Shown here one piece after another: positions 35,396 through 39,600 of a stretch of DNA of 39,600 bases. Source of the stretch: Prevotella sp. (GTDB taxonomy: Bacteria; Bacteroidota; Bacteroidia; Bacteroidales; Bacteroidaceae); NCBI GenBank assembly GCA_017471245.1, contig JAFUVB010000022.1:1-39600 (forward strand), in the 5' to 3' direction. The translations under genes were made by a program, and so were the position numbers. The first letter of the stretch is position 1. Every line of letters starts with the position of its first letter. The notes under the pieces were generated by a model that saw only the letters and a list, made by a program, of their open reading frames with translations, was not told the origin of the DNA and made no database searches.

Positions 35396-35678
35396 AAATC
35401 AGTATTTTATCGCGGTCAGCACTTTCACGGGCAAAGGGCATCAGACCGCCAATGGTTATCACATCAACCTCACGCCCCAGCATTTCCTTCAGATCTTCGT
35501 AGATTTCGCTGAGAGTAAATAAACTGAAATGCTGAGACTTGTCAGGCAGAATCAGTATGTCGACATCGGAGTCAGCACGCTGCTCCCCTCGTGAATAGGA
35601 GCCAAAGAGCCATGCTTTCAAAACGGGCTGCGTCTTGAAATAATCGCTTATCTGCTGTGTCATTACCTGTGTACTCAT
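35379..35678 (-). CDS. mntA: MntA-like minimal nucleotidyltransferase antitoxin
   Basis: The 99-residue protein contains the nucleotidyltransferase motif GS-x10-DxD exactly: Gly26-Ser27, then Asp38 and Asp40 in SDVDILI. A third acidic position is likely in REVDVITI. The family modifies HepT by AMPylation to block the toxin. It is upstream of hepT on the same strand with overlapping frames. A possible -7 box (TATATTTG, minus strand) lies at 35714-35721. Confidence 0.9.
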   Translation of the reverse strand: MSTQVMTQQISDYFKTQPVLKAWLFGSYSRGEQRADSDVDILILPDKSQHFSLFTLSEIYEDLKEMLGREVDVITIGGLMPFARESADRDKILIYERTS

Positions 35679-35713
35679 CGTATGCCTATTGTTATTTCGC
35701 GCACTTCTGCGTG

Positions 35714-35721
35714 CAAATATA
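35714..35721 (-). promoter_or_regulatory. Possible -7 box of the mntA-hepT operon
   Basis: The minus strand reads TATATTTG, fitting TAnnTTTG, 35 nt before the mntA start. No TTTG at the -33 distance was found. Confidence 0.4.
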
Positions 35722-35752
35722 CAAATATTTTGTGAAAAGAAAACGGTTTTTC

Positions 35753-35864
35753 AATGGAAAGTTATAAAAATATAATCGCAGGTCATACAATGGCGTCGTT
35801 CCATTTTGTTGTATGCAGTATTTTTTGAATACAAAAGATACCAATATCTTCCCGAATTCCGTAA
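35753..35864 (-). pseudogene. Decayed copy of the RHS promoter, leader and start codon
   Basis: On the minus strand this block aligns with the region at 39515-39594: a decayed -33 (TTAC for TTTG), a 20-nt spacer with 17 of 20 bases shared, a -7 region spoiled by one added base, the leader word ACTGCATACAAC and an ATG (35802-35804). The B copy continues MGRQK; this one reads MERRHCMT and stops after 17 codons. It looks like the beginning of a lost RHS-type gene. The rest of the gap 35679-36457 holds palindromes and a MITE-like element but no gene. Confidence 0.5.
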
Positions 35865-35927
35865 TGTTTACTTAATAGGGCAATCATCACAATTCCCTTG
35901 ATCTGTCTGATTATAAACAAGTTACAT

Positions 35928-35958
35928 GAGGTGACATTGAAATTGTCAATGTCACCTC
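35928..35958. repeat. Palindrome 1 of a spacer hairpin array
   Basis: GAGGTGACATTGA (35928-35940) pairs perfectly with 35946-35958 around a 5-nt loop. A second copy of the core GTGACATTGA hairpin is at 36108-36132. Confidence 0.8.
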
Positions 35959-36008
35959 CACATCATTGCGTTTTAAGTTGCCGTCATACATAGACCTATT
36001 CTTCTAAA

Positions 36009-36027
36009 GCAAAACAACTTGTTTTGC
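36009..36027. repeat. Palindrome 2: AAAACAA-n-TTGTTTT type
   Basis: GCAAAACAA and TTGTTTTGC form a 19-bp near-continuous palindrome with one central base. It is part of a direct repeat of about 36 bp (36005-36040) whose second copy starts near 36070. Confidence 0.75.
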
Positions 36028-36072
36028 ATCCTTAAAAATATGCTTTGATATTCAACTTTTGTCTTTCTGTAA

Positions 36073-36093
36073 AGTAAAACAATTTGTTTCACT
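36073..36093. repeat. Palindrome 3: second AAAACAA-n-TTGTTTT copy
   Basis: AGTAAAACAA and TTGTTTCACT pair around one base with a single mismatch. The surrounding 36 bp match 36005-36040 at roughly three quarters of positions. Confidence 0.65.
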
Positions 36094-36107
36094 TCCATAA
36101 AAACAAA

Positions 36108-36132
36108 GTGACATTGAAACAATCAATGTCAC
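36108..36132. repeat. Palindrome 4: second GTGACATTGA hairpin
   Basis: GTGACATTGA (36108-36117) pairs with TCAATGTCAC (36123-36132) around a 5-nt loop, repeating the stem of palindrome 1. Confidence 0.8.
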
Positions 36133-36259
36133 CCAATCTATTATACTGTATGTCAGGTACTTGCAACGAAAAGTGATATTTAATATAACCCTATCGTCTC
36201 ACACACTTTTTGGATCGCGTCGAGGGGAATCATCTTGCAGACTTTGCTTCCTGTTCATA

Positions 36260-36398
36260 TGATCAGGGGACGGTTCTGTGATCATTATGCTTTTCTGAAC
36301 AGATCCAAATGAAGCGTCCGCAAGTATTAACGGATTGCGGATTTCTGCATTTCTTGTTGTCGCCGTCTTCAAATGATCACAGAACCGTCCCCTGATCA
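36260..36398. mobile_element. MITE/REPIN-like element E1 with 27-bp terminal inverted repeats
   Basis: 36260-36286 and 36372-36398 are perfect 27-bp inverted repeats containing GGGGACGGTTCTGTG. The 139-bp element has no coding capacity. Its interior (GAAGCGTCCGCAAG and TTGTTGTCGCCGTCTTC) recurs in E2 at 37420-37626. No target duplication was recognised. It sits 59 bp beyond the end of the KilA-N gene. Confidence 0.75.
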
Positions 36399-36457
36399 CT
36401 TGATCTCGTTTTGCAAGAAAATGATCAGGAGAATGATGTCACCCGTTATTTCTGATG

Positions 36458-37258
36458 TCATTTCAGTAGGTTTCTGTTTTCGTCATTCTCCAGCACACGC
36501 ATCTGATTGATGGCAATCTGATTGAGGCGGACAAGGCGCTCACCTTGCGGCACGCCCTCGTCAATGAGTACAGTATTGATGTTCTCCATGTTTGCAAGAC
36601 AAATGAGTTCGTTGATGGAAGCATAGTCACGGATGTTCCCTTTCAACTCTGGATGGGCTTCACGCCATAGCTTTGCAGTCTGTCCGAACATGGCAACGTT
36701 CAGCACGTCTGCTTCCTCAGCATAGATGATGCTTGCCTGTGCTGCCGTCACCTCTTCTGGGATAAGGTTCTGCTTGATAGCATCCGTATGAATGCGGTAG
36801 TTGATTTTTGACAGTTCACGCTTCGCCGTCCATCCTATTTGCTTCTGCTCTTCATCTTTCAGCCGCTGGAATTCTCGTATCAGATAGACCTTGAACTCAG
36901 GGCTTATCCACATGGCAAACTCAAAGGCAATATCTTTATGGGCGTAAGTGCCGCCATAACGCCCGGCTTTTGAAATAATGCCTATGGCATTGGTCTTCTC
37001 GGTCCACTCTTTTGCACTGAGACGGAAGCGGTTCAGCCCTGCCTGACTTTTAATTATGTCGAATTCGGCACAATTAAAATCCGGGTTCATCAATCGCTCC
37101 CATATTCCGAGGAACTCAATTGTATTGCGGTTGCGTAGCCAGTTGGAGAAGAAATATTCACCATCCTTGGCCTTCAGCATGTCTGTAAGACTGATGTAGT
37201 CATTTTCATTTTGCCTAATGACTGTTATCTGCGTATTCTGTACGATGATCTTTGCCAT
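36458..37258 (-). CDS. KilA-N domain protein
   Basis: The 266-residue protein has an N-terminal KilA-N domain (ISLTDMLKAKDGEYFFSNWLRNRNTIEFLGIWE ... AGRYGGTYAHKDIAFEFAMWISPEFKVYLIREF; positions about 22-130), a DNA-binding fold known from phage antirepressor-like proteins. The C-terminal part is helical and conserved in stand-alone Bacteroidales homologues (TAAQASIIYAEEADVLNVAMFG, ending near INQMRVLEND). Such genes are common in accessory regions of this group; their role is not established. It is bracketed by MITE-like elements E1 and E2. A -7 box (TAACTTTG, minus strand) lies at 37288-37295, and a complete promoter (37554-37585) inside E2 also points at it. Confidence 0.9.
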   Translation of the reverse strand: MAKIIVQNTQITVIRQNENDYISLTDMLKAKDGEYFFSNWLRNRNTIEFLGIWERLMNPDFNCAEFDIIKSQAGLNRFRLSAKEWTEKTNAIGIISKAGRYGGTYAHKDIAFEFAMWISPEFKVYLIREFQRLKDEEQKQIGWTAKRELSKINYRIHTDAIKQNLIPEEVTAAQASIIYAEEADVLNVAMFGQTAKLWREAHPELKGNIRDYASINELICLANMENINTVLIDEGVPQGERLVRLNQIAINQMRVLENDENRNLLK

Positions 37259-37287
37259 ATTGCCTGTTTATTACATACTTTACAAGG

Positions 37288-37295
37288 CAAAGTTA
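37288..37295 (-). promoter_or_regulatory. Possible -7 box of the KilA-N gene
   Basis: The minus strand reads TAACTTTG, fitting TAnnTTTG, 29 nt before the start codon; no clear -33 TTTG. Confidence 0.4.
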
Positions 37296-37419
37296 CATAT
37301 TTTCCTCCTATTACAGGCACCTTGCCATCTTAAATAAGGTGAAGAAGACGCAATTTACCTCTTTTTTACATCAAAACTTACTATTTTTAGTTACCCTACA
37401 GTCTTTTGAAGCATATGGT

Positions 37420-37626
37420 AATCAGGGGACGGTTCTGTGATCATTTTGTTTTTAGATGAAACGTCCGCAAGCATTGAAGTGCTGAGGATTACCGCTTTTC
37501 TTTTGTTGTCGCCGTCTTCGTACTTATATATCAGTTAGATTGTTTTTCGATGACAAAAATACTAACACTTTCTCAAACTGCCAAATAATAGGCGATTAAA
37601 ATGATCACGGAACCGTCCCCTGATCA
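37420..37626. mobile_element. MITE-like element E2, interrupted by a promoter block
   Basis: Its ends (about 37420-37445 and 37600-37626) match the 27-bp terminal repeats of E1 with one or two changes, and its left interior matches that of E1. Compared with E1 there are about 79 extra bases (37520-37598) inserted between CGTCTTC and AAATGATC. That insert holds a consensus minus-strand promoter. A further half-copy of the terminal repeat lies at 37631-37649. The remainder of the gap 37259-37646 shows no gene. Confidence 0.7.
37554..37585 (-). promoter_or_regulatory. Consensus promoter inside E2, reading toward the KilA-N gene
   Basis: On the minus strand TTTG (37582-37585), a 20-nt spacer and TATTTTTG (37554-37561) match the Bacteroidetes consensus. 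The following leader TCATCGAAAAACAAT is the same as in the RHS promoter at 39563-39594. Confidence 0.6.
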
Positions 37627-37630
37627 TACG

Positions 37631-37649
37631 CAGAACCGTCCCCTGATCA
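37631..37649. repeat. Solo half-copy of the MITE terminal repeat
   Basis: CAGAACCGTCCCCTGATCA repeats the right end of E1 and E2, 4 nt after E2. It reaches the stop codon of the small lipoprotein gene. Confidence 0.8.
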
Positions 37650-38156
37650 TTTTTGATTACTTTTTTTCACCCACTCGTTAAGGTAGTTTTTTCTAATGAG
37701 TTTAATGTTGAAATCGGAATCGAAGTAAAAAGCTGATACTAATTCGTCTTCCCAGTCTTTCACCCAAGTGTCTAATACTTTATATGTAGTGGATACTCTC
37801 AAGTCTTTATATTTTGGGTCATCATACCCTCTTTCGTAGAAAGGAGAATCCTCAACCCGGCCGATGCATGTATAGTACCCCCATGGACCTAATGATGGAT
37901 ATGTGATAATCGTGTCATTTAACGAAAGTAGGATGCTCTTGTCTTTCTTTGACACATAGGAATCGTCAACGTGAATAAGCGTGTCACTAAAGATACTCTT
38001 TTCATGACAGTAATTAATAACAATTATGTCGTTTAAATACTCTATTTTGTAATAATAATCATTATTAGGCTGCAACAAGTCCACACGCTTATTGTCACAT
38101 GAGCATAATAAGATGCCAAGCAATACATACACAGACAAAACTCTATTCTTCATCAT
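37647..38156 (-). CDS. Small lipoprotein, candidate immunity protein of the RHS toxin
   Basis: The 169-residue protein has a lipoprotein signal with Cys20 (LLCSC) and a polar, probably beta-rich mature part (YYYKIEYLNDIIVINY, ITYPSLGPWGYYTCIGRV, YKVLDTWVKDWEDELVSAFYFDSDF). No family was recognised. It begins 7 nt after the RHS-toxin stop, shares that gene's low GC, and has no promoter of its own, which is how immunity genes are usually arranged with polymorphic toxins. The immunity role is inference from position only. A start one codon later is equally possible. Confidence 0.8.
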   Translation of the reverse strand: MMKNRVLSVYVLLGILLCSCDNKRVDLLQPNNDYYYKIEYLNDIIVINYCHEKSIFSDTLIHVDDSYVSKKDKSILLSLNDTIITYPSLGPWGYYTCIGRVEDSPFYERGYDDPKYKDLRVSTTYKVLDTWVKDWEDELVSAFYFDSDFNIKLIRKNYLNEWVKKSNQK

Positions 38157-38163
38157 TTTTTAT

Positions 38164-39531
38164 TTATTTGTTAAATTCCTTTTTCATTTGTGGCATAACA
38201 TTTAGAATCTCTTCTTTTGTTTTGTTGTAAAGCCCTCCGCCGTATTTGTGAACGGATTCATTCACGTCATTATGCTCTAATGATGGAGGAGTAGAGAAGA
38301 AAACCTTTCTTGCAGATTTAAATCCACCTTTTTCAAACGCTCGAATAGTATTGTCAATGTTATATCCATGAAGGGTTAACTCATGAACAATAGTTTCAAT
38401 TAACTCATTGCTTGATAAATCACTAACATCAAGTCCCATAACGAAAAAGAGAGTTCCATTTTTTTCTTCTATATCAAGCCAACCTTTTCTATTGCCAATT
38501 ATGGCGTACCTTTGATGATTATTAGGAATGTCTACCTCTAGAATTTTAAGAACATATTTTGAATACTTACCATTACCTTTAACTCCATATTGTGAAAAAC
38601 CTTTAGGCACGAAAGATTCAAGAATGGATTTCCCATAGGTTGTTTTACCAAATACTTTCATAGCATTTATTACTTTTGTATTACTAAGATATCTTACACC
38701 TATTGATTGTCCGCTTTCATTGATATTTGATATATATACAGGTAGGATTTTCTTTCCATCAACATCTACCTTATTCACAGGATTCCCAGCACAATACGCA
38801 TAACTGCTTATTCCCGGATAGTCCAGTTCCATGGGATCCGTGCTTGTCCATATTCCTAACTTGCGGTCGTAGTAGCGCGCTCCGTAATAATAAAGTTCAG
38901 TGTCATCATCGAATTCCTGTCCGTTGAAACGGAAGGGAGTGCTGTAGCTGCCGTTCACCGTCTGGAAGAAGATATTTCCGTCGGGCATATACTCTATCCT
39001 CTGGTCGACGTTCCCCAAGGAATCCGTCACCAAGCAGGTGCTTCCGAGATGGTCGTGATGGTAATAGTAAGGAAGGTCGGTCACTTGCGCACCATTGTAA
39101 ATCACGGTGTTCTGCAAGTAGCTTGGATAGTATGTCTTTCCGAAGTCGTTCTCCAGGCTGTTCATCAGGTCATCCTCCTTGTCAGCACACTTGGATGCAT
39201 AATAGGCATCGGGATTGCCTTGGATGAACTGCACACCTGCCACGTCCACATTGCTGCCGCTGTATCCGTCAAGCAGGCTGTTGTTGCTTCCCACCAGCGT
39301 GGCAATGCGCTTGCCGTCCATGTAGACGTGCTTGGAATAGCTGTTTCCGTTGTGGATAACATAATACTCGTTAGGGTAGAGGTTGTAGTACATGACGGAT
39401 GATGTGTGCTGCTGCTGCGAGTTTACCAAAAGACTGATATGTCTTCTGTCCTTTGAATTACTCCAACTGGCACGCCAATAATCATTGACCACCGGCGGAT
39501 TCCCACATCCCTTATGTTTCTGTCGTCCCAT
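38164..39531 (-). CDS. Short RHS-core protein with variable C-terminal toxin-like domain
   Basis: In this 455-residue protein, residues of about 150-262 are an RHS repeat-associated core (YYHHDHLGSTCLVTD, FNGQEFDDDTELYYYGARYYD, WTSTDPME, YAYCAGNPVNKVDVDG). The first 150 residues are the end of an RHS/YD-repeat region. The remaining 190 residues are an unrelated AT-rich domain with VHELTLHGYN (His383, Glu384, His388), a His-Glu motif with three rather than two intervening residues, so a metallopeptidase is possible but not shown. Full RHS proteins exceed 1,000 residues; this one has no signal peptide and no repeat shell and starts 32 nt after a consensus promoter. It is either an orphan tip cassette or a complete small variant. 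Confidence 0.85.
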   Translation of the reverse strand: MGRQKHKGCGNPPVVNDYWRASWSNSKDRRHISLLVNSQQQHTSSVMYYNLYPNEYYVIHNGNSYSKHVYMDGKRIATLVGSNNSLLDGYSGSNVDVAGVQFIQGNPDAYYASKCADKEDDLMNSLENDFGKTYYPSYLQNTVIYNGAQVTDLPYYYHHDHLGSTCLVTDSLGNVDQRIEYMPDGNIFFQTVNGSYSTPFRFNGQEFDDDTELYYYGARYYDRKLGIWTSTDPMELDYPGISSYAYCAGNPVNKVDVDGKKILPVYISNINESGQSIGVRYLSNTKVINAMKVFGKTTYGKSILESFVPKGFSQYGVKGNGKYSKYVLKILEVDIPNNHQRYAIIGNRKGWLDIEEKNGTLFFVMGLDVSDLSSNELIETIVHELTLHGYNIDNTIRAFEKGGFKSARKVFFSTPPSLEHNDVNESVHKYGGGLYNKTKEEILNVMPQMKKEFNK

Positions 39532-39562
39532 TACGTTGTATGCAGTAATTGTTTTTCGATGA

Positions 39563-39594
39563 CAAAGATACTAATATGTTTCCGAATTCCCAAA
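39563..39594 (-). promoter_or_regulatory. Consensus promoter of the RHS gene
   Basis: On the minus strand TTTG (39591-39594), a 20-nt spacer and TATCTTTG (39563-39570) match the Bacteroidetes consensus, followed by a leader TCATCGAAAAACAAT and the start codon at 39531. It supports that start and shows the short RHS gene is transcribed on its own. Confidence 0.7.
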
Positions 39595-39600
39595 TGATTA

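Overview
The window reads as chromosomal DNA of a Bacteroidales bacterium, most likely Prevotella or a close relative. This rests on a SusC/SusD pair, a hybrid two-component sensor, Bacteroidetes-type promoters (TTTG about 20 nt before TAnnTTTG), HepT/MntA and KilA-N genes typical of this group, and secreted proteins ending in a Prevotella-like C-terminal tail. The species assignment is inference; no rRNA or tRNA gene is visible.

About 1-34,914 is a pectin utilisation locus. The plus-strand operon (18,547-34,914) encodes a SusC-like TonB-dependent transporter, a SusD-like glycan-binding lipoprotein, a DUF4957/DUF5123-type surface lipoprotein, a PL4 rhamnogalacturonan lyase, a 1,613-residue fusion of PL1 pectate lyase and CE8 pectin methylesterase, and a GH95 alpha-L-fucosidase/galactosidase. 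Divergent to it on the minus strand are a membrane regulator with a propeller ectodomain and an AraC output but no kinase, and a stand-alone CE8 pectin methylesterase. A second minus-strand operon (13,544-2,924) encodes a GH78 rhamnosidase fused to a BNR/sialidase-fold propeller, a GH2 glycosidase and a full hybrid two-component sensor (HTCS). A secreted protein of four divergent repeats (449-2,752) lies at the edge and shares an upstream sequence element with the susC promoter. Together the genes suggest demethylation and cleavage of homogalacturonan, lyase cutting of the rhamnogalacturonan I backbone, capture and import by SusCD, and trimming of rhamnose, galactose and fucose/L-galactose from side chains and oligosaccharides, under two separate sensors.

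The spacers of the locus are rich in repeats: a 7-bp purine repeat forming a 33-bp perfect inverted repeat (2,784-2,899) and recurring at 34,934; a 22-bp tandem repeat (13,794-13,881); and a 102-bp inverted repeat (13,928-14,365).

From about 35,000 to the end the window is an accessory region: a HepT/MntA toxin-antitoxin pair, an array of palindromes, a KilA-N gene bracketed by two MITE-like elements with 27-bp terminal inverted repeats, and a short RHS-core protein with an AT-rich C-terminal toxin-like domain followed by a small lipoprotein that may be its immunity protein. A promoter-leader block occurs three times here (about 35,802, 37,554 and 39,563), which suggests repeated cassette exchange.
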